A DNA stretch of 52,734 nucleotides, taken from assembly GCA_024637315.1 (NCBI GenBank), contig JAGXFH010000024.1:1-52734 (forward strand), in the 5' to 3' direction. Position 1 is the first letter of the stretch. The number at the start of each line of letters is the position of its first letter. The DNA comes from Brevirhabdus sp. Its GTDB lineage: Bacteria; Pseudomonadota; Alphaproteobacteria; Rhodobacterales; Rhodobacteraceae. Of this stretch, positions 37,880 through 47,228 are shown one piece after another. The translations under genes and the position numbers were made by a program. The notes under the pieces were generated by a model. The model had not been told where the DNA came from and did no database searches. It worked only from the letters and a program-made list of their open reading frames with translations.

Positions 37880-38821
37880 GTGGCGAAAGACAGAGGAAGC
37901 AGTGACCAATATGTCCGCCCGCTCAGACGCATTCTGGTCGGGGGCCTTGTTCTGTTCCTGTTCGCCGTCTTCCTGTTGTGGCGTATCGACAGCCCCAGGG
38001 TAGAACGGTTCCGCGCAGCGCTGGTCGATCAGATCGTGCCGTCCTTCGACTGGGCCCTGGTGCCGGTAACCAAGGTCGCGGACATGGTCGAGGGCTTCCA
38101 ATCCTATACCCGCATCTATGAACAAAATCAGGAGCTTCGTCGCGAATTGCAGCAGATGAAGGCCTGGAAGGAGGCGGCGTTGCAGCTGGAGCAGAAGAAC
38201 GCCAAGCTTCTGGACCTGAACAATGTCCGGCTGGATCCGAAATACACCTTCGTGACTGGTGTGGTGCTGGCTGATAGCGGATCGCCATTCCGGCAATCCG
38301 TGCTGCTGAATATCGGCGAGCGCGACGGCATCGTTGACGGCTGGGCGACGATGGACGGGATCGGCCTTCTGGGGCGGATTTCCGGCGTCGGCAAGAACAC
38401 ATCCCGGGTGATCCTCTTGACCGACAGCAACAGCCGGATCCCGGTCTCGATCCAGCCCTCGGGACAGAAGGCACTGCTGTCCGGAGACAATACCGCCGCA
38501 CCGCCGATCGAGTTTCTGGAAAGTCCCGAAGTGGTGCGGCCCGGCGACCGGGTAGTCTCTTCGGGCGATGGCGGGGTGTTTCCTTCGGGTATTCTGGTGG
38601 GTCAGGTCGCGATGGGAACCGACCGGCGGCTGAGGGTACGGTTGGCGGCGGATTATGGGCGGCTTGAATTCCTGCGGGTCATCCGCAGTCATTCCTCGGA
38701 AAGAATTACCGATCCAGGCGCGCTCCTGACCCCCTCGACCCTACCGATTCTGCCGACGGTTCCGATCCTGCCGGGTCTGCCCGCGCCTGGGCCCCGGATC
38801 GAGGAGGCGGCGGATGGCTGA
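37880..38821 (+). CDS. mreC: Rod-shape-determining protein MreC
   Basis: Bitopic inner-membrane protein of about 313 residues with a short cytoplasmic N terminus, one membrane helix (ILVGGLVLFLFAVFLLW), a periplasmic coiled coil at about 70-115, and the beta domain (VLADSGSPFRQSVLLNIGERDG). It links MreB to PBP2/RodA. The start is taken as GTG at 37880 after GGGGAA; a TTG at 37868 is the other option. The C terminus is unusual in ending with a proline-rich tail of about 35 residues. It overlaps mreD by eight bases. Confidence 0.93.
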   Translation: MAKDRGSSDQYVRPLRRILVGGLVLFLFAVFLLWRIDSPRVERFRAALVDQIVPSFDWALVPVTKVADMVEGFQSYTRIYEQNQELRRELQQMKAWKEAALQLEQKNAKLLDLNNVRLDPKYTFVTGVVLADSGSPFRQSVLLNIGERDGIVDGWATMDGIGLLGRISGVGKNTSRVILLTDSNSRIPVSIQPSGQKALLSGDNTAAPPIEFLESPEVVRPGDRVVSSGDGGVFPSGILVGQVAMGTDRRLRVRLAADYGRLEFLRVIRSHSSERITDPGALLTPSTLPILPTVPILPGLPAPGPRIEEAADG

Positions 38822-39353
38822 TCCGATCACCTCGCGTCGCTGGCTGTTTCGCTTGTTGTTTCTTCTGATCAGCGCGGTTGTGGTGTTCTTTCAGTTGCTG
38901 CCGATCGATCTGACGGCCGGGCGCTGGCCGGGGCCGGATCTTGTGGTTGCCCTGGCATTCGCCTGGGTGTTGCGTCGGCCGGACTTCGTGCCACCGCTGT
39001 TGATCGGGGCGGTCTGTCTGGCGATGGATTTTCTGTTCATGCGGCCGCCGGGACTTTGGGCCGGGCTGGTCGTGCTGGGGGCGGAGTTCCTGCGATCTCG
39101 CGAACCGCAATCGCGTGACCTGCCGTTTCTGGTGGAATGGGCGCTGGTGTCAATGGTGCTGATCGGAATGGTGCTGGCGGCGCGCTTGACACTGCTGATC
39201 TTTGTCATCAACCAGCCGGGTTTCGGACTTGTGATGCTGCAGCTGACGGCGACGATCCTGAGCTATCCGATTGTCGTCGGGGCATCGCGCATGGTATTCG
39301 GGATCCGCAAGATTGCACCCGGAGAAGTGGACCAATTGGGGCATCCCCTATGA
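38814..39353 (+). CDS. mreD: Rod-shape-determining protein MreD
   Basis: Small polytopic inner-membrane protein of 179 residues with about five hydrophobic segments, first WLFRLLFLLISAVVVFFQ, and the MreD-like text PDLVVALAFAWVLRRPDFVP. It is weakly conserved across bacteria; its identity rests on order as well as sequence. It overlaps mreC by eight bases and mrdA by four (ATGA). Confidence 0.92.
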   Translation: MADPITSRRWLFRLLFLLISAVVVFFQLLPIDLTAGRWPGPDLVVALAFAWVLRRPDFVPPLLIGAVCLAMDFLFMRPPGLWAGLVVLGAEFLRSREPQSRDLPFLVEWALVSMVLIGMVLAARLTLLIFVINQPGFGLVMLQLTATILSYPIVVGASRMVFGIRKIAPGEVDQLGHPL

Positions 39354-41293
39354 GACGCTCGCCCAAGGATACCGCCGAAAGCGCGCGCCGGATAACCCGC
39401 CGGGCGTTACTTCTGGGCGGCTCACAACTTGCCTTCATGGGCGTTCTGGCTGCTCGAATGCGGTTCATGCAGGTCGATCAGGCCGACGAGTTCCGGATGC
39501 TGGCCGATGAAAACCGGATCAACATGCGGCTTTTGCCCCCCGCACGCGGACTGATCTATGACCGGACCGGCATATTGATCGCCGGAAACGAGCAGAATTA
39601 CCGCATCGTCATTGTCCGCGAGGATGCCGGCGATGTCGATGAGGTGCTGCAGCGGATCACCCGGCTGGTCGATCTGGATCCGGGCGACCTGGAGCGCGCG
39701 CGCCGGGAACTGAAACAGCTGTCGCCGTTCATGCCGGTGACGATCGCCGACCGTCTGAGTTGGGAAGAAGTGGCCGAGGTGGCCGTCAACGCCCCTGCCC
39801 TGCCCGGTGTCTCGCCCGAGGTCGGCCTTTCGCGGTTCTATCCGCTGGTCGAGGATTTTGCCCATATCGTCGGCTATGTCGGTCCGGTCAGCGACTATGA
39901 CCTCGGCAGGTTGACCGATCCCGACCCGATCCTGCGGATCCCGAAATTCCAGATCGGCAAGATTGGTGTCGAAGGCAAGATGGAGGATGCATTGCGCGGT
40001 CGCGCGGGGACCCGCCGGATCGAGGTCAACGCGTACGGGCGGGTGATGCGGGAACTCGATCGGATCGACGGGATCAGCGGCGAGAACGTGCAGTTGACCG
40101 TCGATGCCGGTTTGCAGAACTTCGCGCAGGCGCGGCTGGCCGGCGAAAGTGCGGCGGCCGTGGTGATGGATGTCAACACTGGCGACTTGCTGGCCCTGGC
40201 CTCTGCTCCGTCGTTCGATCCCAACAAGTTCGTGCGCGGCATTTCGGTGCCCGACTATGCCGACCTGACCGATAACAAATACCGCCCGCTGGCCAACAAG
40301 ACCGTGCAGGGCACTTATCCACCGGGTTCCACCTTCAAGATGGTGGTGGCGTTGGCGGCGCTGGAAGCCGGAGTTATCGGGCCGACCGAAACCGCCTGGT
40401 GCCCCGGCTTCAAGACGCTCGGCAACAGGCGATTCCATTGCTGGAAGCGCGGCGGGCATGGTCATGTCAACCTCAATGCCAGTCTTCAACAATCCTGCGA
40501 TGTGTATTTCTACGAGGTCGCCGAGCGGGTCGGGATCGAGAGGATCAGTGCGATGGCCCGCAAGTTGGGCATGGGTTTCCAGCACGATCTGCCGTTGTCG
40601 GCGGTGGCCGAGGGCAACATGCCGACGATGGACTGGAAGCGCGCCAAGCACGGCGAGGGCTGGATGGTCGGTGACACGTTCAACTCTGGCATCGGGCAGG
40701 GATTCGTTCTGGCCTCGCCGCTGCAACTGGCGGTGATGTCGGCGCGTCTTGCATCTGGACTTGCGGTCAGCCCGCGACTGATCAAGACGGTGAACGGCGT
40801 CGAGGTGGATTATCCGGCACCTGAACCGCTTGACGTCAACGCGGCGAACCTGCGCGCGGTGCAGGGCGGCATGATCGCAGTCTCGAACAGCCAGCGCGGC
40901 ACTGCCTATCGCTCGCGGATCGATGCCGAGGACATGCGGATGGCGGGCAAGACCGGCACCAGCCAGGTGCGCAACATCACTGCCGCGGAACGGGCACGGG
41001 GCGTCACCAGCAATAGCGATTTGCCATGGGAACGACGCGACCATGCGCTTTTCGTCGCGTTCGCGCCGATCGACGCGCCGCGGATTGCCTGTTCCGTCGT
41101 GGTCGAGCACGGCGGCGGCGGATCGACTTCAGCAGCGCCGATCGCTCGCGACATCGTGCTGAGGGCGCTCTACGGCGATGTGCCGCCGCTGGAGGCGTAT
41201 CCGTCGAGCGAACGCGCCAAGGTCGAGGCGATGCTTCAAAACCTTGTCCTGCGCGATCTGAGCCAGGAAAGCGCCGGAAAGAGCCGCGCGTGA
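39350..41293 (+). CDS. mrdA: Penicillin-binding protein 2 (peptidoglycan transpeptidase)
   Basis: Class B penicillin-binding protein of 647 residues, the elongation transpeptidase that works with RodA. An N-terminal membrane anchor (ALLLGGSQLAFMGVLAA) is followed by the PBP dimerisation domain and the transpeptidase domain. The catalytic serine is in TYPPGSTFKMV (SxxK), the second motif in QQSCDVYFY (SxD instead of SxN) and the third is MAGKTGTSQ. The start at 39350 overlaps the mreD stop; an open frame further upstream is only the mreD region in another frame. Confidence 0.96.
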   Translation: MRRSPKDTAESARRITRRALLLGGSQLAFMGVLAARMRFMQVDQADEFRMLADENRINMRLLPPARGLIYDRTGILIAGNEQNYRIVIVREDAGDVDEVLQRITRLVDLDPGDLERARRELKQLSPFMPVTIADRLSWEEVAEVAVNAPALPGVSPEVGLSRFYPLVEDFAHIVGYVGPVSDYDLGRLTDPDPILRIPKFQIGKIGVEGKMEDALRGRAGTRRIEVNAYGRVMRELDRIDGISGENVQLTVDAGLQNFAQARLAGESAAAVVMDVNTGDLLALASAPSFDPNKFVRGISVPDYADLTDNKYRPLANKTVQGTYPPGSTFKMVVALAALEAGVIGPTETAWCPGFKTLGNRRFHCWKRGGHGHVNLNASLQQSCDVYFYEVAERVGIERISAMARKLGMGFQHDLPLSAVAEGNMPTMDWKRAKHGEGWMVGDTFNSGIGQGFVLASPLQLAVMSARLASGLAVSPRLIKTVNGVEVDYPAPEPLDVNAANLRAVQGGMIAVSNSQRGTAYRSRIDAEDMRMAGKTGTSQVRNITAAERARGVTSNSDLPWERRDHALFVAFAPIDAPRIACSVVVEHGGGGSTSAAPIARDIVLRALYGDVPPLEAYPSSERAKVEAMLQNLVLRDLSQESAGKSRA

Positions 41294-42438
41294 GCTATCT
41301 TGAATACAATGTGACGCGCATTCCCACCGGGCTGCGCAAGACGCTGCACCTCAACTGGCCGTTGATCATTCTGTTGACTGCCGTCGCCAGCATCGGGTTC
41401 CTGATGCTCTATTCCGTCGCCGGAGGATCGCTGCGCCCCTGGGCCGAACCGCAGATGAAACGATTCGGTGTCGGTATGGTGGCGATGTTGTTCGTCGCAG
41501 TCGTGCCGATCTGGTTCTGGCGCAACATCTCGGCGCTGGCCTATGCAGGTTCGCTTGGCCTTCTCGTGCTGGTCGAACTGATCGGCGTGACCGGGATGGG
41601 CGCGCAAAGATGGATCGATCTTGGGTTTTTCATGCTGCAACCCTCGGAACTCGCAAAGATCACCCTGGTGATGATCCTGGCGGCCTATTACGACTGGTTG
41701 GATATCAAGAAGACATCGCATCCATTGTGGGTGTTTTTCCCGTTGGTCATGATCCTGGTGCCGACCGCACTGGTGCTGAAGCAGCCCGATCTGGGAACCG
41801 CGCTGCTGTTGATCATGGGCGGCGGGATCATGATGTTCGTCGCCGGTGTGCACTGGCTTTATTTCGCCGCCGTGATTTCAGCCGGAATCGGCACCGTCTA
41901 TGCGGTGATCGTATCGCGCGGCACCGAGTGGCAGCTGCTGAAGGATTATCAGTACCGACGGATCGACACATTTCTTGATCCGGCCAATGATCCACTCGGC
42001 GCTGGCTACCACATCACCCAGTCGAAGATCGCCTTGGGATCGGGCGGTTGGACCGGCCGGGGCTTCATGCAAGGCACGCAGAGCCGACTGAACTTTCTGC
42101 CCGAGAAACATACCGATTTCATCTTCACAACGCTGGCCGAGGAATTCGGCTTCATCGGCGGCATATCGCTCTTGACGCTTTATGCGATGATCGTCTTTTT
42201 CTGCATCGTCTCGGCGATGCGGAACAAGGACCGCTACGGCTCGCTGGTGACGCTTGGGATCGCAGCGACATTCTTTCTATATTTCGCGGTGAACATGTCG
42301 ATGGTGATGGGCCTCGCACCTGTCGTTGGGGTTCCGCTGCCGATGGTGTCCTGGGGTGGGTCGGCGATGCTGGTTCTGCTGGCGGCGTTCGGGCTGGTTC
42401 AAAGCGCGCACATCCACCGCCCGAGGGCCAACAAATGA
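41290..42438 (+). CDS. mrdB: Rod-shape protein RodA (SEDS glycosyltransferase)
   Basis: Polytopic SEDS-family peptidoglycan glycosyltransferase, 382 residues. The start is GTG at 41290 overlapping the mrdA stop (GTGA), since the usual N terminus follows there. Conserved SEDS text is present: GAQRWIDLGFFMLQPSELAK, LKQPDLGTALL, and near the end GVPLPMVSWGGSAMLVLLAAFG. The putative catalytic aspartate is in the KQPDLGT loop. It overlaps the next gene by four bases. Confidence 0.96.
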   Translation: MSYLEYNVTRIPTGLRKTLHLNWPLIILLTAVASIGFLMLYSVAGGSLRPWAEPQMKRFGVGMVAMLFVAVVPIWFWRNISALAYAGSLGLLVLVELIGVTGMGAQRWIDLGFFMLQPSELAKITLVMILAAYYDWLDIKKTSHPLWVFFPLVMILVPTALVLKQPDLGTALLLIMGGGIMMFVAGVHWLYFAAVISAGIGTVYAVIVSRGTEWQLLKDYQYRRIDTFLDPANDPLGAGYHITQSKIALGSGGWTGRGFMQGTQSRLNFLPEKHTDFIFTTLAEEFGFIGGISLLTLYAMIVFFCIVSAMRNKDRYGSLVTLGIAATFFLYFAVNMSMVMGLAPVVGVPLPMVSWGGSAMLVLLAAFGLVQSAHIHRPRANK

Positions 42439-43367
42439 CACTGAATGTCCTGTTCGCAGCAGCGCCAGAACGCTGGGACTTCTATCAGGCCGCGCTGGAA
42501 GATGCCTTCCGACAGGCGGGGCTGGACGCGATACTGCGGCAGGAATTCGCCCCCGGCGAGGTCGATTACATTATCTATGCGCCGAACGGACCGATCTCGG
42601 ATTTCAGCCCGTTCACGCGGGCCAAGGCGGTGCTGAGCCTTTGGGCCGGGGTCGAAGGCATCGTCACCAACAAAAGCCTGACGCTGCCGCTGGCCCGGAT
42701 GGTTGATCGCGGATTATCCGAGGGCATGGTCGAATGGGTGACTGGGCATGTGCTTCGGCATCATCTGGGGATGGATCGGCAGATCCTGCGGCAGGATGGG
42801 GTCTGGGATCCGGTCATTCCGCCCTTGGCGCGCAACCGCAGGGTGGCGATGCTGGGACTGGGCGAATTGGGGCGTGCCTGCGCGCAAGCGCTCGCAGCGT
42901 TGAATTTTCGCGTGTCGGGATGGAGCAGGACGGAGAAGCGTATCGACGGGATAGACTGTCGATACGGTGATGACGGGCTGCGCGAGGTTCTGACCAGCGC
43001 CGGGATTGTCGTGCTGCTGTTGCCGCTGACAGCGGCGACCCAGAACCTGATGAACGCGGACCGCCTTGCGCTGTTGCCCAAAGGCGGCTTCTTGCTGAAC
43101 CCAGGACGCGGCGCACTGATCGACGATGAGGCGCTGCTGGCGGCTTTGGATGACGGCAGGCTTGCGCATGCCACGCTGGATGTGTTCCGCACGGAACCCT
43201 TGCCGCGGGATCATCCGTTCTGGGCGCATCCCGGCATCACCGTGACGCCGCACATTGCATCCGAAACCCGCGCCGAGACGGCATCCGAGGTGATCGCCGA
43301 AAACATCCGCCGCGGCGAGGCGGGCGAACCGTTCCTGTTTCTGGTGGACCGGGGCGCCGGGTATTAG
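42435..43367 (+). CDS. ghrA: Glyoxylate/hydroxypyruvate reductase A-like dehydrogenase
   Basis: D-2-hydroxyacid dehydrogenase of 310 residues, the length of GhrA. The NAD(P)-binding loop is VAMLGLGELGRACAQAL, the substrate-binding arginine region is LNPGRGALIDDEALL, and the catalytic histidine comes in VTPHIASETRAETA. It would reduce glyoxylate or hydroxypyruvate with NADPH. Its ATG overlaps the RodA stop, so it is translated as the last gene of the shape operon although it has no evident link to cell-wall synthesis. It meets the sseB-like gene 3' to 3' with a four-base overlap. Confidence 0.88.
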   Translation: MTLNVLFAAAPERWDFYQAALEDAFRQAGLDAILRQEFAPGEVDYIIYAPNGPISDFSPFTRAKAVLSLWAGVEGIVTNKSLTLPLARMVDRGLSEGMVEWVTGHVLRHHLGMDRQILRQDGVWDPVIPPLARNRRVAMLGLGELGRACAQALAALNFRVSGWSRTEKRIDGIDCRYGDDGLREVLTSAGIVVLLLPLTAATQNLMNADRLALLPKGGFLLNPGRGALIDDEALLAALDDGRLAHATLDVFRTEPLPRDHPFWAHPGITVTPHIASETRAETASEVIAENIRRGEAGEPFLFLVDRGAGY

Positions 43368-44146
43368 CGCAGTTTTGGCGGTCGGTCGGGGTCCATTCCG
43401 GGCGGCGATGGGCGGGGCGTGGATTGCAATGGCTCTGGCAGGTCGAAGCGCAGGGCGATTCGGCCGAGGCGGGCGCAGATCGGATCGCTGGCGGCAAAGA
43501 AGGCCACGTCGATTTCACCGATCTCGATACCCGAAAACACCAGTGCTTCGGACGCCGCCTGACCAAGTGCTTCTTCGGCGCCGGGTATGGCATCGACAAA
43601 GGCCAGCAGATGGCCATCGCGGCCGTCATCATATCGCACTTCAGCTAGGTAAGCGACGCGCGCAAGTCCCCCTGTGAGAGCGAGCTTGATGTTGAGGCCG
43701 GTCAGAACTGCTTGCGGGACGGATCTTGGCGGGCGCAGTTCCGTCGGGCGCCCGGTCAGTTTCTGCGGTCGTGCGGTCAGGGTTTCGGCAAGCCAGTCGA
43801 TGGCCGTTGCGGGCAGAAGGATGCTGGACGGGGCGACGCCGAGATTGACGCCGAGGCCAACGCCCTGCCCCGAGAGCATCGCGGCAATCGCGCGGCCCGA
43901 CAGCGCCGCATAGGGCGTGATCTGGCCCGCGAATTCGGCCAGCCGCTCGATGCGGTCGAAGACGAGGACGTAATTTTCACCCCCGACCGGAAAGACCTTT
44001 GGGTCGATCCGGTCGCCCTGCGCCTCGGCGGCCAGCATAAGGAACAGTTCGGCGTCGGCGAGGCGTTCGTAAAACCGCAGGCGGTCGGCATCGCCGCCCG
44101 TCTCCATCACCCCATGGGCGCGGTCGAGGGGTGTCAGCTTATCCAT
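43364..44146 (-). CDS. SseB-family protein
   Basis: This 260-residue cytoplasmic protein has the SseB N-terminal domain pattern in its first 120 residues (ADAELFLMLAAEAQ, then VLVFDRIERLAEFAG). The start at 44146 is chosen because GCAGGAGG precedes it; codons upstream lie in the UDG gene. The function is unknown. The C-terminal part ends in a proline-rich tail. It overlaps the upstream uracil-DNA glycosylase gene by eight bases, so they form a two-gene unit. Confidence 0.8.
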   Translation of the reverse strand: MDKLTPLDRAHGVMETGGDADRLRFYERLADAELFLMLAAEAQGDRIDPKVFPVGGENYVLVFDRIERLAEFAGQITPYAALSGRAIAAMLSGQGVGLGVNLGVAPSSILLPATAIDWLAETLTARPQKLTGRPTELRPPRSVPQAVLTGLNIKLALTGGLARVAYLAEVRYDDGRDGHLLAFVDAIPGAEEALGQAASEALVFSGIEIGEIDVAFFAASDPICARLGRIALRFDLPEPLQSTPRPSPPGMDPDRPPKLR

Positions 44147-44738
44147 GCAGCACCTCCTGCACACGGGCGCGAAGGACCGGAAGAAGTTCAGCCTCGAACC
44201 ACGGATTCTTCTTAAGCCACGCGGTGTTGCGCCACGAAGGATGCGGCAGCGCAAAAACCGCCGGAGCGTGGTCGCGCCAACGGGTCACGACCTCGGTGAC
44301 AGTGGATTTGTCCCTGAGATGCCATTTGATCGCATGGCCGCCGACCAGAAGCGTCAACGGCACCGCTTTCAGCTGGTCCATGATCCGGCCGCGCCAGGTA
44401 CTCGCGCAAATCGGCGGTGGCGGCAGATCGGCTCCCTTGGCGTTGTAGCCGGGGAAGCAGAAAGCCATCGGTACGATGCCGATCCGCGATTGGTCGTAGA
44501 AGGTCGCCTGGTCAATGCCCATCCAGCCACGCAGCCGGTCACCCGAAGGATCGGTGAAGGGCCTTCCCGAAGTATGCACCCGCTGCCCCGGCGCTTGACC
44601 CGCGATCAGGATGCGCGCATCGGCGCGGAACCAGACCACCGGCCGCGGCTCATGCGCGGTGGCGGTGGCGGCAAAACGATCCTTGCAGATCTTGCAGGCG
44701 GACAAGTCCGCTTTGAGTCGGTCGAGCGGGTCGGTCAT
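44139..44738 (-). CDS. Uracil-DNA glycosylase family protein with Fe-S cysteines
   Basis: This 199-residue UDG-superfamily protein has motif A IAGQAPGQRVHTSG near residue 58 and motif B ALPHPSWRN near 170. Four cysteines, a CxxC near the N terminus (ACKICKDR) and a C-x16-C pair flanking a GYNAKG stretch, match the layout of 4Fe-4S family 4/5 glycosylases. It would excise uracil or related bases from DNA, but some relatives in this broad family have no proven activity. The start at 44738 is taken over 44777 because the family text starts there. Confidence 0.82.
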   Translation of the reverse strand: MTDPLDRLKADLSACKICKDRFAATATAHEPRPVVWFRADARILIAGQAPGQRVHTSGRPFTDPSGDRLRGWMGIDQATFYDQSRIGIVPMAFCFPGYNAKGADLPPPPICASTWRGRIMDQLKAVPLTLLVGGHAIKWHLRDKSTVTEVVTRWRDHAPAVFALPHPSWRNTAWLKKNPWFEAELLPVLRARVQEVLHG

Positions 44739-45094
44739 GGCAACCAACGGCCTAGCGCCTTCGGGCGGTGGTTGCAATTTCCGGCTTGGCAGATCTCCAT
44801 GCCTCTAGGCTTTTTGATGTGTCGATGATGCTCCTTTCGGGTGACCGAGCCTTTTCGGTGCTGCGACGGCGTTTCCAGCACTTGGCTCGGAAAGACCAGC
44901 AGGCCGCAGGGCGCGTCTTTCTTCGCGCGGGACCGGACGGGCTGACGATCGGCGACGTCGCCACCGCGATTTGCGGTGCCGGGATCGCCGACCTCGCCGG
45001 CAACGCCATCAGCTGATCCTGTCGGATCCAACCGGTTGCCCCCCTGTACCAATCTGCACTATTGCGAAAGACGGCACGCGGGCGGAGACAACTG
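44739..45094. other. Intergenic stretch between UDG and nhaA
   Basis: About 356 bases with several overlapping open frames on both strands but none with a recognisable product or convincing ribosome site. It must hold the divergent promoters of the UDG-sseB unit and nhaA. I see no clear promoter hexamers to name. Confidence 0.4.
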
Positions 45095-46375
45095 ATGTAC
45101 CGGGTTTGGAATTTTGTAACCAACTATTCAATTCTACTGATCATTGGCGCGGCGATCGCCCTCGTTTGGGCAAATACCGATGCCAACAGCTACCATGATT
45201 TCGTCGAATTCATTCTGATCGACAATTCCATTATCGGCCATCCACATGACGATGGCCAAGGCCAGGTCATCCGAACGCTTACGGTGCACTATCTGGTCAA
45301 TAACGTGCTGATGGCGTTCTTCTTTGCGATTGCAGCGAAGGAAGTCTGGGAGGCCATGATCTTGAAGAACGGCGCATTGCGCGGACGCAAGGCGGCGACG
45401 CCGTTATTTGCCACGCTTGGCGGGATGATCGGGCCGATTGCGGTTTATCTGGGCATCGCTGCTGCGCTTGGATCGGAAACCTATGACGCCGTGGTGCGCG
45501 GCTGGACGGTTCCCACGGCAACAGATATCGCGTTTTCATATGTGGTCGGGCGAATCGTCTTCGGCGCGGGCCACCCTGCGGTGCGGTTCCTCTTGCTTCT
45601 GGCAATTACCGACGACATCTTGGGATTGATCATCCTGACCGTGCTCTACCCTTCCGGAGCGTCCGCACCGATTTGGCTGCTGCTGTCGGTCGCCGCGGCG
45701 GTTGGCGTTTATGTGCTGTTCAACTGGTTGCCACGCACGCTGGATCGCAGCGATCAGTTGCGCCCGAATTCAACCTGGATGCGCGAGAAACTGTCATTCT
45801 GGCCCTATCTTCTAGCCGGCGTAGTCAGCTGGTATGGCTTTCAAGAGGCGGGCCTGCATCCCGCGCTTGGCTTGCTGCCGGTTGTGCCCACCCTGCCCCA
45901 TGCAGACCGAGCCTTCGGGATATTCGCGGAAGCGGAGCAATACCTGACCGATCTTCTGAACCAGGCCGAACACCTGCTGAAACACCCTGTCGAGGTCATT
46001 CTGTTTTTCTTCGGGCTGGTGAATGCAGGGGTCGAATTCGCGTCGATCGGATCGCCGACCTGGTTGGTCTTCTTTGGACTGATCATCGGCAAGCCTTTGG
46101 GCATATTGCTGTTTGGCTGGGTTGCTGCCCATCCGATGAAATTCGGCCTGCCTGTCGGGATGCGGACCAGTGATCTTTTCGTGATCGGCTGCGTCGCGGC
46201 GATCGGCTTTACCGTGTCGCTGTTTATCGCCTCTGTTGCTTTCGAAGGGTCGGTGGCGATCGACGGTGTCGATGTCAGGGGAGCCGCCAAGATGGGCGCG
46301 CTGTTCAGCTTTGTCGCAGCGCTGATCTCGATCATCGCCGGCAAGATGTGCCGGGTTGAAAAGCGGGCGGACTGA
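45095..46375 (+). CDS. nhaA: Na+/H+ antiporter NhaA
   Basis: Inner-membrane sodium/proton antiporter of 426 residues with about 12 hydrophobic segments. The family hallmarks are TVPTATDIAFSYVVGR and LLAITDDILGLIIL, the latter holding the two aspartates that bind Na+. Further family text is GLVNAGVEF and GKPLGILLF. The start at 45095 has GGAG at good spacing; an ATG 11 codons upstream has none. It supports pH and salt homeostasis, in keeping with a marine or saline lifestyle, which is inference. Confidence 0.95.
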   Translation: MYRVWNFVTNYSILLIIGAAIALVWANTDANSYHDFVEFILIDNSIIGHPHDDGQGQVIRTLTVHYLVNNVLMAFFFAIAAKEVWEAMILKNGALRGRKAATPLFATLGGMIGPIAVYLGIAAALGSETYDAVVRGWTVPTATDIAFSYVVGRIVFGAGHPAVRFLLLLAITDDILGLIILTVLYPSGASAPIWLLLSVAAAVGVYVLFNWLPRTLDRSDQLRPNSTWMREKLSFWPYLLAGVVSWYGFQEAGLHPALGLLPVVPTLPHADRAFGIFAEAEQYLTDLLNQAEHLLKHPVEVILFFFGLVNAGVEFASIGSPTWLVFFGLIIGKPLGILLFGWVAAHPMKFGLPVGMRTSDLFVIGCVAAIGFTVSLFIASVAFEGSVAIDGVDVRGAAKMGALFSFVAALISIIAGKMCRVEKRAD

Positions 46376-46574
46376 TCCGGGCGATATCGGGTCAGCGCGC
46401 CCGAAAGCACCAATTCGCCGATCAGGGAACCGGGCTGGCAGGATCCAGCCGAATAGAGTTGGATTCTGCCGGTCCGTTCCGACATAATGTCTTGGAGGCG
46501 GACAATTGAAGTTAGACTTTAACCAAGGCCCGCCAAGGGCTGACAGGCAAAACAGGCAGTGCCGGGACGCGTGA

Positions 46575-47228
46575 ATGCTGGAATTCGATAACGTCAGCAA
46601 GTCCTTCTGGACGGGCAAGCAGCGCAAGGTGATCCTTGACCGCGCGTCGTTTCGCGTCGAACTGGGAAATTCGCTGGGGATTCTGGCGCCGAACGGTACC
46701 GGAAAGACAACCGTTATCAACATGATGGCGGGATTGGAGAAGCCTGACGAGGGCACGATCCGGAAATCCTGCCGGGTATCATTTCCGCTCGGTTTCATGG
46801 GCGGCGTGGTGAACAAGCACACCGCCCGCGAGAACGCGCGCTTCATCGCCCGGCTCTACGGCATCGACCCCGACTACATGGAGGCATTCAGCCGCTGGCT
46901 TTCGGGGATCAACGAGTATTTCGACATGCCTGTTGGCACTTACAGTTCGGGCATGCGGGCGAGGTTCTGCTTCTCGTTGCTGCTGGCGCTGGAATTCGAC
47001 ATTTATCTGATTGACGAGGGTATGCCGGGCACGACAGATGCGGAATTCAATCGTAAAGCCGGTTCGATTCTGCGGGAGAGGCTTGAAAACGCGACCGTGG
47101 TCATTGTGTCGCACCAGGCCTCGACGCTCGAAAAGTTCTGCAAATCGGCGGCAGTCATCAGGGACGGACAGTTCGTGATGTTCGACTCGCTGGAAGAGGC
47201 AAAAGCGACCTATGACTACGAAACCTAA
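46575..47228 (+). CDS. kpsT: Polysaccharide export ABC ATPase, KpsT-like
   Basis: ATPase subunit of 217 residues of an ABC-2-type capsule exporter. The Walker A is ILAPNGTGKTTVIN near residue 37, the signature is the KpsT-like TYSSGMRARF instead of LSGGQ, and Walker B is IYLIDEGMPGTTD. The switch histidine lies in VIVSHQAS. KpsT normally works with the permease KpsM, which is not in this window. The gene overlaps the kpsE-like gene by 17 bases. Confidence 0.9.
   Translation: MLEFDNVSKSFWTGKQRKVILDRASFRVELGNSLGILAPNGTGKTTVINMMAGLEKPDEGTIRKSCRVSFPLGFMGGVVNKHTARENARFIARLYGIDPDYMEAFSRWLSGINEYFDMPVGTYSSGMRARFCFSLLLALEFDIYLIDEGMPGTTDAEFNRKAGSILRERLENATVVIVSHQASTLEKFCKSAAVIRDGQFVMFDSLEEAKATYDYET

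Noticed and set aside
39422-41110. Minus-strand open frame of 562 codons opposite mrdA
   Set aside because: It is a shadow of the PBP2 gene caused by high GC codon bias.
44735-45052. Minus-strand open frame upstream of the UDG gene
   Set aside because: It has basic, low-complexity text, no recognisable family, and a competing frame on the other strand; not supported as a gene.
46433-46450. Hairpin GGCTGG/CCAGCC downstream of nhaA as a terminator
   Set aside because: The stem is only six base pairs and no T-run follows on either strand.
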